Shown: one piece after another, positions 36,862 to 48,041 of the stretch
Layout of the letters: the number at the start of each line of letters is the position of its first letter
How positions within the stretch are numbered: position 1 is the first letter of the stretch
Assembly: GCA_001875255.1 (NCBI GenBank)
Contig: MJAN01000001.1
Coordinates: forward strand, 248,001 to 312,000
Reading direction: 5' to 3'
DNA length: 64,000 bases
DNA from: Candidatus Sabulitectum silens
GTDB lineage: Bacteria; Fermentibacterota; Fermentibacteria; Fermentibacterales; JCC-6
Notes under the pieces: generated by a model
What the model was told of the DNA's origin: nothing
The model's input: the letters and a program-made list of their open reading frames with translations, nothing else
The model's database searches: none
Position numbers and translations under genes: made by a program

Positions 36862-39763
36862 AGACAGCAGCCGTTTCATGCCCCTGCTCGGAGCGTTCAT
36901 AACGCCTGGCTAGCCGGTAAGAGCCCCAGGATCTCCAGGGTGGTCTCCCTTTTATTCCTGGGAGCCGGACTTGCGGCAACTCTGGTCCTTTCCGCCCAGC
37001 TCGGGGCATGGGACCTCCAGGGTCTTTCCGATTCGGTAACGGTTGCCACCGGTGTCGGTGATCCTCCGCTGAGCATAAACCTCGAGATAACCGCCGGGGG
37101 AACCCTGGCAGCCGTGGTGATGTATCTGGCCGCGGCTCTTTCCCTTCACCGGTTCGCCGGAAGGAGTCCGAAATCACAGCCGCTGATACTGGCCATGGTT
37201 ACCGCGTCCCTGGGAATGCTCTACTCCACGGACATATTCAATTCCTTCGTATTCCTGGAGATCGGATCAATTATTACCATAGGTCTCACCGCGGCTTGCA
37301 GATGCGGCAGCAGGTGGGAAGCAGCCATGAAAGCCGCACTGGTCTCCGGTATAGTTACCATTCTTTACCTGCTGGGGGTGGCGGTGGTATACAGAACCAC
37401 TGGTACCCTTACCATGAGCGCCCTTCCCCTGATGGGAGGCGCCCCGGCCGTACTTGTTACCGCCCTGTTCCTTACCGTTGTAATGACGGAGATCAAGGCA
37501 TTTCCCCTGGCCGGCTGGGGGCTGGACCTCTACCATGGAGCAAGCTCTATAATGGCAGGTTTCTACAGTGCCACATGGAGCCTGGCGATCCTTCTCTGGT
37601 CCTCCAGGGTTATACCGTTGCTTCCCGTGCCCGATGTGAGGATCTTCGCCTGGATCGGCGCAGTGGGACTTGTCCTCAGCCAGCTGGCCGGATTACGGGC
37701 GTCAGCGTCGGGCAGAATACTGGGTTACTCCACCGCGGCTTACGCTTCACTTCTCCTTGTTGCCGCAGGTACGGTTTCCGGCGAGCTGTACAACAGTACC
37801 GTGCTGGTCCTCATGGTGTTCGCCGCCATATCGAAGTTCGGCCTGTTCATGCTTGGCAGACCGGAGGAGAACGACAGGTGGAGCGGTCTCGGCACCTGTC
37901 TCATTCTCTTTCCGGTACTTGTGCTATCCGGAATACCGCCTATGCCCACATTCTGGGCCAAGTTCGCCCTTCTCAGTGAGATAGCCAGGGTGAACACTCC
38001 GGTGTTCTACCTTACAATGGCCGGTCTCGCCCTGGAGGCGGTTTACCTTTTCCGGTTCTGGAGCAGACGGGTCGAGGGATCCCGGAGCACTCCCAAGCCG
38101 GATCTTTCCTCTGTTGCCGGGGTTCTCATCCTTCTGGCCGGTGGTATATGGCTTGGCCGCCTCAGCTGGAGCCAGCTTGATCTTTCCGGTACACTGATCC
38201 CCTTTCCGGGACTTCGTCTGATGTTTCAGCTTCTCTTTGCCGGGGGCACACTGCTGGCCCTTCCAGGGGTGTTGAACAGAATTGGCAAACACCGAAGCTA
38301 CTGGTTCTGGCTCATGGTTTCCGGAGCGGCGCTTACCCTTCTGCCCCTGGCTGGAAACCCGATGACCTTCTTCCTTCTGTGGGAGATCTCGGCATTCGCC
38401 GGGGTGGTCGGGGTAAGCCGGGGCATGAAAAGTGGCAAAAGCGCCTTCTGGTACGCCGCCTTTGCCGTGGTCTCCGGCTATCTTCTTCTCGCGGGATTGC
38501 TTACTTCAAACAGCGGATTCCTCTCCCCGGGTGTACCGGTTATCCTGGCGGTTCTTGCCGCCATACTGAAAATGGGTCAGTTCGGCACCCACCTGTGGAA
38601 TGTCCGGGCCTATCCCGACTCCCCGGGAACCATGCCCGCTTTCCTGGCGGGAACCGCCTCGAAGGCCGCGGTGCTTCTGCTTGTTTTTGCAGGGCTTTCA
38701 ACCCAGCTTCCCTGGGGAAGAACCCTTGCCTGGATAGGAGCTCTCACGGCCCTTGGAACCGCTGTAAAGGCATCCCTTGCAACCGACTACAGGAAAATGC
38801 TCGCCTTCGCCAGCGTTTCCCAGCTGGGTTACGCCCTGATGGGCCTGGGGCTGGCCTCGGTGCTGGGATGGACCGCGGCGTTCTATCACACCATACATCA
38901 CCTTCTATTCAAATGGCCCTCTTCCTGGGAGCCGCCGGCGTGCTTATGCGGGTTGGGACAACTGAGTTCAACGACCTGGGCGGACTTGTGAAAGAATGCC
39001 ACTTACCTTCGCCTTTACCCTGATCTCGGTCATTTCGTATGCCAGCATACCCCCACTGGCCGGATTCGGCGGCAAGTGGATTCTCTACAACGCCCTTGTG
39101 GAGGCAGGCTGGCTTCCGGTGATGGTGGTGGCCATGTTCGCCTCGGTGGTGGCCTTCCTCTACTCCTACAGGCTTCTTCACGGGGTTTTCCTTGGGCAGC
39201 TTTCCAGGAGGAACGCCGGTGTGAAGGAAGCGCCCCTCACACTGCTGGTGCCCCAGGGGCTCCTCGCCGGTTCGATAATGGTGCTGGGATTCAGGCCTAC
39301 ACTTCTTCTTGAACGGCTGATACCCCTGGTGGAGGGCATCCCCGGGCTGTCGGGCCTTGCCCCGGTGATACAGGGTCAGATGGTCCTCACGCCCTGGGGC
39401 ACCTGGAACGCCTGGATGACAGGGCTGATGGTCATGGGCATCTTCGGAGCCGCCTTCGTTTTCTACTGGGTTTCCGGTCACAGGCCTAAATATGTGGGCC
39501 AGCTTGATATAGGTTTTGCCGGGGAGGTGCCGCCCTCCCCGGAGGAGATCCACTACTCGAATAACTTTTTCAGACCCTACAGAAGAGCCCTGGCGTTCCT
39601 TCCGAAAATAGAGGCCCGGGGTGTTTTCAGGGGCTGCGTTAAACTTCTCTACATGGCGGGAGACATGGTCAGGGCCATGTTCACAGGGGACGGCAGGACC
39701 TACCTGGCCCACATCATGCTGTTCCTGGTCCTGCTCTTCGTTTTCCTGAACGGAGGTCTGTGA
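36855..39763 (+). CDS. Double antiporter-like subunit (MbxH' + MbxH fusion) (frameshifted)
   Basis: About 970 residues, twice a normal NuoL/M/N or MrpD subunit. Module 1 (to about 38270): YSTDIFNSFVFLEIGSIITIGL, VMTEIKAFPLAGWGLDLYHG (Lys of TM7/8 type), LGYSTAAYASLLLVAAG. Module 2: FFLLWEISAFAGVVGVSRG (Glu of TM5), AAILKMGQFGTHLWNVRAYP, MLAFASVSQLGYALMGLG, YHTIHHLLFKMALFLGAAG. One frame of over 2 kb covers both modules, so the fusion is real. Breaks near 36885-36907, 38913 and 38992 are single-base contractions. Pyrococcus MBX also has two such subunits (MbxH, MbxH') but as separate genes. Confidence 0.82.
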
Positions 39764-40664
39764 TGTTCCAGAACATCCTTTCCATACTGCTCACGACACT
39801 GGGGGCCCTGGTGTGGGGGCTTCTTCTCGGGGGCATCTCAAGAACCCTCCGGGCAAGGATACACGGCAGAATAGGTCCCAGGATAACCCAGAACTTCATA
39901 GACACCTGGAAGCTGTTCAGGAAGAAATCCTCCATACACCACGGGACCATGTTCTGGATGGCCCGATGTTCAGGATAACAGGAGCCATATGCGTTCTTCT
40001 AATGGTTCCCATAGTGGTTGGTCAGAGCATTACCTGGAATATGTCATTTGCCGGGGATGTCTTCCTGCTGATCTACATAATGTTCTTCGGTTGCCTTGGC
40101 ATGGCCCTGGGCGCCGGTAACTCAGGGCATCCATACGGTGTGATAGCGGTGAGCAGGGGCCTGGCCCAGATGAGCTCCTACGAGCTCTCCTTTTCCGCCG
40201 CGGTGATAGTGCTGGCGGTGGGCCTTGGCACCTTCAGGGTGGAGGGGATCGTTGCCGCCCAGCAGGCAGGGATCACCAGCTGGAACATCTTCAGGTTCCC
40301 CTTCGCAAGCGCCGCGGCGCTGATAGCCTTCCTGCCCATGCAGATGGCATATCCCTTCAGCATCGTTCTCGCCCCACAGGAGATACCCATCGGGCCCCCC
40401 ACCGAGTACAGCAGCAGACTGCTCTCCCTGATGTTCAGTGGAAGGGCCGTTTTCGGTGCGGCGAAAGCACTGCTCTATGTGAACCTTTTCTTCGGAGGGG
40501 CTTCCAGCTGGTGGAGCCTTCTGCTGAAAACCCTTCTGATCTACATGTACCCCGTGTTCGTCGGTGCCGTTTTTCCCAGGTTCAGAACCGAACAGAGCAT
40601 CAGGTTCCTCTGGTTCGTTCCAACGACCCTTGCCCTGGTGGACCTGGTCCGCCTGATGGTTTAG
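39763..40664 (+). CDS. mbxM: Mbx subunit M (NuoH-like) (frameshifted)
   Basis: Membrane subunit that links the peripheral arm to the ion pump. N terminus LGALVWGLLLGGISRTLRARIHGRIGPRITQNFIDTWKLF is split here as the NuoH/MbhM signature (ARIHGRIGPR, QNFIDTWKLF). One missing G near 39958 (ATGGCCCG) restores MGPMFRITGAICVLLM. Then eight helices including PYGVIAVSRGLAQMSSYEL and LAPQEIPIGPPTEYSS. About 300 residues. ATG 39763 is preferred over GTG 39760; both follow GGAGG. Confidence 0.87.
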
Positions 40665-40673
40665 GAGGTTTTT

Positions 40674-41236
40674 ATGTACTGCAATGATAAACCCGAGAAA
40701 CCCGGGAAGAAGAAGGAAGTCTGGCGGAAGATCAACGACATGGCCAGGGCCAACAGCCTCTGGGTAACCGCCTACGGAACCGGCTGCGGGGCAATCGAAC
40801 TCCGTCCCTCCACACCTCCAGGTTCGACATGGAGCGTTTCGGGATAGCCATGAGGCCCACCCCCAGGCAGGCGGATGTTCTGATAATCTCAGGTTACCTC
40901 TCGGTGAAGACACTGAAAAGGGTGATACGGGTATACGAGCAGATACAGGACCCGAAGTACATAGTAGCCCTGGGCTCCTGCACCATCAACGGAGGAATGT
41001 ACTTCGATTCGTACAACACTCTCAACGTGCTGGACAGATACCTTCCCGTTGATGTTTACGTGATGGGCTGCATGCCCAGGCCCGAGGCCATAATAGACGG
41101 CTTCTCCCTGCTGATGAGAAAGATCAAGGAGGGCAGGGCCAGGGGCTGGATGCATTACAAGGAGAATCTCGATTACTACCGGGAAAACCAGAAGGCCATA
41201 ATAACCGACTGGAACATGCCCGATTACAACTGGTGA
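40674..41236 (+). CDS. mbxJ: Mbx subunit J (NuoB-like, 4Fe-4S) (frameshifted)
   Basis: Small subunit holding the proximal 4Fe-4S cluster next to subunit L. Start ATG 40674 (AGGAGG upstream). Cysteine blocks: YGTGCGAIEL, then after a break near 40800, ALGSCTINGGMYF and VMGCMPRPEAI, the NuoB pattern with three separated Cys sites. ADVLIISGYLSVKTLKRV matches the family. About 187 residues. Spaced 9 bases from the nuoH-like gene and 10 from the nuoC-like gene. Confidence 0.87.
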
Positions 41237-41246
41237 GGAGGAGACG

Positions 41247-41762
41247 ATGATCGACAGGGTCATGAGGGAACTGGAAAGCAGATTCTCCTCGCTGGAGCTG
41301 GTCAGGGAAATGCACAACTACCTCCATGTTTATCTTGACCGTAAAGAGGTGATGGAGGCCATACTCAACGCCAGGACCCTTCTGGGTTTTCGAACCCTTC
41401 AGCTCATAAGCGTTGTTGACCGTATTGAGGAGGGAAACTTCCAGCTTACCTGGATACTGGAGAACTACACCGATTCACTGGTTCTGCTCCTAAGCGCTGA
41501 TTACTCCAGGGAAAACTGTTCAGTGCCCTCCCTGAGCACTGTCTGGCCCACTGCTGAGGCCTTTGAAAGGGAGCTTTACGAAATGTACGGGGTGAGTTTC
41601 CCCGGGAATCCCAGGGAGGGTGAAGACTTCATTCTGGAGGGGTGGAATGAAATTCCCCCGATGAGGAGGGACTTCGACACGGAAGAATACTCCATGAGGG
41701 TCTTCGGGGAGAGACAGCCCAGGAAACACATCGATCCCCGTCAGTATGTTGGGAGATCGTAG
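41247..41762 (+). CDS. mbxK: Mbx subunit K (NuoC-like)
   Basis: Intact 171 residues, start ATG 41247 behind GAGGAGG. The NuoC (30-kDa) block is seen as SLSTVWPTAEAFERELYEMYGVSFPGNPR (given here only in parts: VWPTAEAFERELYEMYG), followed by FILEGWNEIPPMRRDF. Subunit of the hydrophilic arm, no cofactor. Confidence 0.88.
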   Translation: MIDRVMRELESRFSSLELVREMHNYLHVYLDRKEVMEAILNARTLLGFRTLQLISVVDRIEEGNFQLTWILENYTDSLVLLLSADYSRENCSVPSLSTVWPTAEAFERELYEMYGVSFPGNPREGEDFILEGWNEIPPMRRDFDTEEYSMRVFGERQPRKHIDPRQYVGRS

Positions 41763-41805
41763 GGGAATGGGACACACCCCTTGGCCGCAGGGGAGAGGAG
41801 GAGTG

Positions 41806-42925
41806 ATGGGCTACGACAGGGCCACCGATCCAAAAAGAACCACCCATCTCTTCTTTGGCCCCCAGCACCCCGGTGTTACAGGCAACATGAGTATTGAGAT
41901 GTGGTTCGACGGAGACGAGATAACCAGGGCCATTACCCATGTGGGTTACCTTCACAGGGGTTTTGAAAAGCTCATGGAAAAGAAGCTGTGGATACAGAAC
42001 TTCCCCCTGGTCTGCCGCATCTGCGTTCCAGAGCCGGACATCAACGAGCAGTGCTACGCCATGGCCATAGAAGAGCTTTCCGGCATCGAACCCCCTGAAA
42101 GGGCCAGGTGGATAAGGACACTGGTTCTGGAAATGGCCCGGCTGGCTGTGAACCTGATGGCCTTCGGAGGCCAGGCGGGTACTCTTGGTCTCGGAACCGG
42201 GGCAATGTGGGGGATCACCCTGCGGGATTTCGTTCTTGACCTTTTCGAGGAGCTCTCCGGAGCAAGGATCTACCACATCTACATACAGCCCGGAGGTGTA
42301 AGGCGTGATCTCCCGGAGGGCTTCCCGGGAAGGGTCGAGGAAGTGCTCCGCACCATCGAGGAGCGCCTTCCGGAGTTGGACAGGCTTATACTGAACAACT
42401 CGGTTTTCAAGCTGAGGACCACCGGGGTGGGAGTCGTTGATCCATCATGGATAGAGGAGTATGGCCTTGTGGGCCCTGTTGCCAGGGGAAGCGGCGGCGT
42501 GAGGGACGTGAGGAAGGATGCCCCTACGGCGTATACCACCGGCTGGACTTCAAGGTTATAACGGAAACCGGTTGCGATATCTATTCCAGAGCTGGTGAGA
42601 AGGCGGGAAATAGAACTGAGCATCGACCTGATAAGGCAGGTCCTGAAGGGAATGCCCGAAGGCCGGTAGCGGCAAAACTGCCCAACCTCACCGAATGGAG
42701 GGTTTCCCCGGGGAGTGCTACTCCAGGGTGGAATCCAGCAGGGGCGAGTACGGCTACTATGTGGTGAGCGACGGTTCACTGAAACCAAGGCGGGTTCATG
42801 TCCGCGGCCCTTCATATGTCCATGCCGTTACACTGCTTGAGAGGATGCTGGTGGGAGCCAACATTGCCGATGTTTCCAATATCATGGTAAGCCTCACCAC
42901 CTGTCCCCCGGAAATAGAGAGGTAG
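41806..42925 (+). CDS. mbxL: Mbx subunit L (NuoD-like catalytic-type subunit) (frameshifted)
   Basis: Start ATG 41806 chosen for the strong GGAGAGGAGGAG site; ATG 41767 is an alternative. Family blocks: HLFFGPQHPGVTGNM, ITHVGYLHRGFEKLMEKK, IYIQPGGVRRDLPEGF. The positions that bind NiFe in hydrogenases read PLVCRICVPEPDINEQC near the N terminus and SLTTCPPEIER at the C terminus: a CxxC first pair but only one Cys in the second. That is not a complete NiFe site and fits MBX/MBS-type enzymes rather than a hydrogenase. Several breaks between 42525 and 42720. About 373 residues. Confidence 0.83.
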
Positions 42926-42930
42926 GAAGA

Positions 42931-44699
42931 ATGAAATTCACCGACATAGTCTCTCCCTTCCTCGCCTGGTCCAGGGCCGCAAGAAGGGTGGACACCATCC
43001 CGTATCCGAAGAGGAGGAACCCCGGGTCGGACAGGTACAGGGGTTTTCACATCAACGACACGGATAAGTGCATAGGATGCGGCAGGTGCGAGGTCATCTG
43101 CGAGAACCTGGCCATCGACATGGTAAAAACAGAATTAGCCGCGCCTGAAAAGGGCGACTCCGGCCTGAGACCCAGGGTTGACTACGGCAGGTGCTGCTGG
43201 TGCGCCCTCTGCGTGGACGTCTGCTCAACGGGTTCCCTGAAGATGAGCAACCGCTACAGCTGGACCACTGAAAACCCGAATACCTGCGCCTACACCCCCG
43301 GGGTGGAGCAGAAGGCCTGGGACACCGATGGGAAGGGCTACCGTCAGGACAACGGAACCCTGGGTTGGGCCGGCTCCCCCAGGGAACCCATGGAGATCAT
43401 GGAGCCCGACATAAGGGTTGGAACCTTCGACGAAGTGGTAAAGGGCTACACCGCCAGCCAGGCCATGGAGGAAGCCTCCAGGTGCATACAGTGCGGTCTG
43501 TGCATCACAGCCTGCCCCGCTCATATGCACATCCCCGATTACCTGAAGGCCATAGCCGAGGGCAGGTTCGCCGACGCGGTTAAGCTCTTCTACGACAACA
43601 ATCCCCTTCCGGAGATGTGCGGAAAGGTCTGCACCAGGCAGTGTGAAACCGTGTGCGCCATGGGCTACCAGGGTGAGTCGATTGCCATAAGGTGGCTGAA
43701 GAGATTCGCCTGCGAACAGTTCGAAAACCTCTCTGAAGTCCTTGCCGCAGACGCGGAACCCGGCGAACCCAACGGGAAAACGGTTGCCGTAATAGGCGCC
43801 GGGCCTTCCGGGTTGTCCGCCGCCTACTACCTTGCGAGGATGGGTTATGAAGCAAGTGTTTTCGACCAAGCGGAACAGGGCGGCGGGGTGGCATGGAAAG
43901 CCATTCCCGAATACCGTCTGCCTGAACAGGGCCTTTCGAAGCAGATGGAGGTCTTCCACAGAGTCGGGGTTAAGTTCCGCCGGGGAGAGAGGGTTAGCGG
44001 TGCACTTCTGAAAAAGATTTCAGATGACTACGATGCGGTCTATCTGCTGTGGGACTCCAGAGGTCCTCCGACGCCAGAATAGAAGGGGAAGATCTGCCCG
44101 GTGTGAGGAGCGCCTTCGACTTCCTCATGAGTTCCCCGGAGAAATCCGGGGAAAAGCCCGGGGAAAGGGTGCTTGTCATCGGCGGCGGTAATGTTGCCAT
44201 GGATACCGCCAGAACCTGCAGAAGACTGGGCTCTGAAGTGATCGTCTCCTACAGGCGCCGTCTGGAGGACATGCCGGCGGACATTGAGGAGATACATGAG
44301 GCCATGGAGGAAGGGGTGGACATAAGGTTACAGACCATCCCCGCCAGAATAGAAAGGACCAGGGACTGTCTCAGATATGTGTATGTCAAGGCCAGGATGG
44401 TTCCCAACCCCAGGGGCGGCCGACCGGTTCCCGAGCCTGAGGACGGTGTAGAGCACATCATGGAAGTGGATACCGTTTTCACCGCAATCGGCCAGACCTC
44501 CGACCTTTCCTTCCTCCCCCCCGAGCTGGAGGAGGGAATGGAGTTCAAGTGGGGCCGAATAATGGTGGACGGAGAGCAGTTCACCGGAACGGAGAACATC
44601 TTCGCCGGCGGCGACATAACCCCCGGCCCCGGAGACGCCATCTCCGCCATCGCCGACGGCCTCAGGGCCGCGGGAGGTATTCACAGGAAGCTGAGCTGA
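42931..44699 (+). CDS. Fusion of NuoI-like ferredoxin (MbxN) and GltD/NfnB flavoprotein
   Basis: Residues about 40-110 hold two 4Fe-4S motifs of the NuoI/MbhN type (CIGCGRCEVIC and CCWCALCVDVC). From about 185 the protein is GltD/NfnB-like: CIQCGLCITACPAHMHIPDY, EMCGKVCTRQCETVC, FAD site VIGAGPSGLSAAYYLARMG, NADPH site VIGGGNVAMDTARTCRRLG followed by YRRRLEDMPAD, and the FAD closing block NIFAGGDITPGPGDAI. One break near 44055. About 590 residues. It would give the membrane complex a direct NAD(P)H site; Thermotoga mbx clusters carry a GltD-like gene next to the complex (recalled), which supports ferredoxin:NADP+ chemistry. Confidence 0.85.
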
Positions 44700-44711
44700 C
44701 ACCGGTACCAT

Positions 44712-44750
44712 GAAGGGCGCCTGGATTTCAGGCGCCCTTCTTCAGGTTCT
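44712..44750. terminator. Terminator hairpin after the mbx operon
   Basis: Stem GAAGGGCGCCTG (44712-44723) / CAGGCGCCCTTC (44729-44740), loop GATTT, followed by TTCAGGTTCTTT. The same 12-bp stem occurs at 48042-48070. Confidence 0.8.
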
Positions 44751-45013
44751 TTCCGGTATCCTTTTCTCTGGGGATAGATATTGCCCTTGATGGTGTGGTA
44801 AAGGCTCTGTATCCCAGTTTAGCTGAAAACCGGCTTGTTCATCAGTGACAGAGGAGGGCAGTCCATACAAGGGATACTGCGAAGATATTACATGCCGAAA
44901 TTTGACAGATTGCTTCATTTCTGTATAGATTGCTTTTACTGCCTGGATTTCAGCCGACAATATTTCAAAAGGCAGCAAGGTGCGTGGTCATTTCAGGAAG
45001 AAAGTGAGTATTC
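44751..45013 (+). other. Intergenic leader of the chelatase gene
   Basis: The gap between the mbx operon and the chelatase-like gene (44700-45013, 314 bases) holds the terminator above, a promoter at 44902-44929 and an 84-base leader. Apart from these I see no gene or RNA structure in it; GC is lower than in the operon before it. Confidence 0.5.
44902..44929 (+). promoter_or_regulatory. Sigma70 promoter of the chelatase-like gene
   Basis: TTGACA (44902-44907), 16-base spacer, TATAGA (44924-44929). Confidence 0.55.
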
Positions 45014-47973
45014 ATGAAGCACTCCTTTCCATTTTCAGCCATAGTGGGTCAGGACAAGGCAAAAACTGCCTTGATCCTCTCAGCAGTAGAACCGCGCATG
45101 GGTGGCGTTCTGCTCACAGGTCAGAAGGGTACAGGGAAATCCACTCTTGTTCGGGCATTCCCTGGAATTCTGCCCTCCTTGGAGGTGAACAGATGCTCCT
45201 ACAACTGTTCTCCTGAAGACTCGCAGCTTTGTCCTGAGTGCAGCAACGGGCAACAGGAGACGCATCTGCTGGATCCGCAGCTGGTAAATGTGCCCCTGGG
45301 CAGCGATGAAGCCAGTCTGCTCGGTGCAATAAGGATGGATGCCCTGCTGAAAGAGGGTATCGTGGAGTTCGAACCCGGACTTCTCGCCAGAGCAAACAAC
45401 CAGGTGCTTTACATCGATGAGGTTAACCTTCTTCCTGACCATGTGGCCGATAACATCCTTGACTGTGCCGCATCTGGAGTGAACACCATCGAGAAGGACA
45501 ATATCTCGATAACCCATCCGGCAGGATTCATCCTGATCGGCACCATGAATCCCGAGGAAGGGAGGCTCAGACCTCAGATACTAGACAGGTTCGCTCTAAG
45601 CGTGCCAATTGAGACCATTGGGAATTCAGAGCAGAGAATAGGAATAATCAACAGAGTCCTTGCTTTCAGCCACAATCCTTCTGGATTCTGCGAAGCTTTC
45701 AGCAGGTCCGACCATAAAGTCAAGCAGAAGATTGCGAATGCAAGGAGCTTTCTTCCCGGTGTGCAAATCCCTGTTGGAATGCTGGCCACGGTTGCAGGCG
45801 CTATGGCCGAACTGCAGCTTGACGGACAGAGGGCTGACATCGTTACTCTGAAAGCTGCGAAAGCATTGTCTGCCTATCAGGGGAAAGATGCTGTGGACCT
45901 GGACAGCCTGAAAGCAGTTGCCCGCTTAGTGTCGGTCACAGGACCAGGCAGGGGGGTACAGGAATGCACCGGAGGAGCAGGAGATACTTCAGGCTCTCAA
46001 GGAGGCTCATTCCAGGTTCGGCGGGAGAAAGGAATTCCGCCGGATGTGGTCCTTCTCCGAAGCCATAGGCTCCCGGGAGTGATACCTCTCTTTCAAAAGA
46101 ATGCTTTCATCGCCGCACTTATACTGGCAACTGACCCAAGGATTGGAGGACTGATCCTCAAAGGTGCCCTTGGGAGCGGTAAATCTCTACTGATGAATGA
46201 ATTCTCCAGTTGGACACGGTCCATCCAAATCCCACTGGGATCTGAAATTGAAGCCCTTACCGGAAGCGTCGACATTCAGCTTCTGCTTTCCAGGGGTGAA
46301 GTCCAGAAGAGGGCTGGACTCCTCGTAGAAGACGATCACTCAGTACTCCTGGTGGAGCACCTGGACCTGTTCAGTGATGAGATCCAGGACTTGATCCTCT
46401 CATGCGGGAAATCGGTAATGGCTACCGTCTCCGGAAGCGAGGAGATAAGGGGTCGCCTGCTGGACCGTTTCGGTCTTTGTGTCGAGATGCGTACTCTCAG
46501 TGACCCTGAGGAAAGACTGTCTGTCCTCGCAGGTCACTTCATGGGAGAGGTAGATGAGATTCCCGGATCAGTGGCTGCTGAAGCCTCCAGGCGACTTGAT
46601 AAGATCAGGATTCCCGGCTGGTATGCCAGGGCCTGTGCTTTTACCTGCTCTGCCCTGCGTATCACAGGACACAGGGCAGAGGTGGCCCTGTTCCGTTCGG
46701 GGATTGCGCTTGCTGCGCTACAGGGAGCTTCGTCCGTGCAGAGCGAGCATCTCAAAGCAGTAGCTCCGATGGTCCTTGGACACAGGTCCTCCGGTGAATC
46801 GGGAGGCTTCCCGGAAGCCCCAGATGTTATGAAAGCGGTGAACTTCGGCTGCGAGATGGCAAAGCGAGGCGAGAAGGAGATTGTTTCCAATCGTATGCAG
46901 GAGCTTACCGAAAGAATACTGGACCAGGTTCAGAACTCGATATGGAACACACCCTCAATCACACAGGTGAAGGGCCTTGACTACAAGGAGCCGAAGGTCG
47001 GAGCCCTTGGGAGGCTTTCGCAGCAGATGCGAAACCAGTTCTTCAGGGAAGTAAAGTTGTTTTCATCCGGAAAGCAATCGTCTGGAGCCGGGAGCGGTTC
47101 AGAGACGAATCGAATGCAGGAAGACATATTTTCAGGCAGACCGGTGAAACCGATACAGGCAGATACCATCCGGGAGATGAATCCCCTGCTTTCAGTGAAG
47201 GCAGCGGCAACGGATGGAAGAAGACTGCCCATGGTTCCCCTTGAAAAGCAATACTGGCGAAAGTGGCAGAAGGCATCTAAAGTAAAAGCGGTTTGTATGC
47301 TTGCCATCGATGGCAGCAGGTCGTCGCAGGAGTACCTCGGGGATATTGGCAGCATATTGGACGGTCTTTTCACCAGGGTCTTCCACCGGTCTTCCAGGGT
47401 GGGTCTGGCCGTTATCAGGAATGGGCGAGCAGTCATGCACTTCGCGCCGACCAGGAACAGACTAAGGGTCTTCGGGCACTGAATGACCTGAATCCGGAAG
47501 GGGCAACTCCCCTGGATGGGTTGTTGTCAATATCCGGTAGCGAACTCAGGCGCAGCGGCAGGTCCGATGCCGAGCAAAGATTCATAATCCTTCTGTCGGA
47601 CTGTTTCCCCGAGCCAGTTCCTGTGGGGGATATCTGGAACAGCGAGATCTACGGTCGAGTAAGAAGACAGGCTGCGAGTCTTGCCAGACAGAGAATACCG
47701 GTACTCGTAATCGATCCGATGCAGATCGGCAGAAAGGCTGCTGAGGAATCGCCTGGACGCAGACTGGGGAAGTTCATTGCACACACAACGGGGGGCAAGC
47801 ACGTGAACTTTGTAAGGGAATCACAGTATGATATTTTCGGTGCGCTTAAGGATTCTGCACTCAAACCGAAACTGGTTCTTCTGGATGATGTTCAAGGGGA
47901 AGCTTCAGGATTGAACTCCTTTTCCGTGAGTCCATCCCTGGCAAGACTGTTCCGCCGGATGGAATCTCAGTAG
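45014..47973 (+). CDS. BchI/BchD-like chelatase ATPase with two AAA+ domains and VWA
   Basis: About 986 residues. AAA-1: Walker A LLTGQKGTGKSTLVRAFPG, a Cys cluster CSYNCSPEDSQLCPEC as in ChlI-type proteins, Walker B VLYIDEVNLLPDHV, sensor GTMNPEEGRLRPQ. AAA-2 (about residue 350 on): GALGSGKSLLM, with a degenerate acidic motif (VLLVEHLDLF). C-terminal VWA with MIDAS DGSRSS in LAIDGSRSSQEYLG; after a break near 47455 it continues ATPLDGLLSISGSE. This is ChlI and ChlD architecture in one chain plus an extra AAA. Known relatives insert Mg2+ or Co2+ into porphyrins with a large BchH/CobN subunit; none is in the window, so the target is unknown. Confidence 0.78.
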
Positions 47974-48041
47974 TTCAGATCAACTCAGTTTCTGATGCCG
48001 GGAATCGTCCCAAGGAAAAAGTGAAACGATATGCTTCAAAA

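Noticed and set aside
34500-44699. [NiFe] hydrogenase (Mbh) operon
   Set aside because: The large subunit has only three of four required cysteine positions and no maturation gene is nearby; the doubled antiporter subunit and GltD fusion fit Mbx better.
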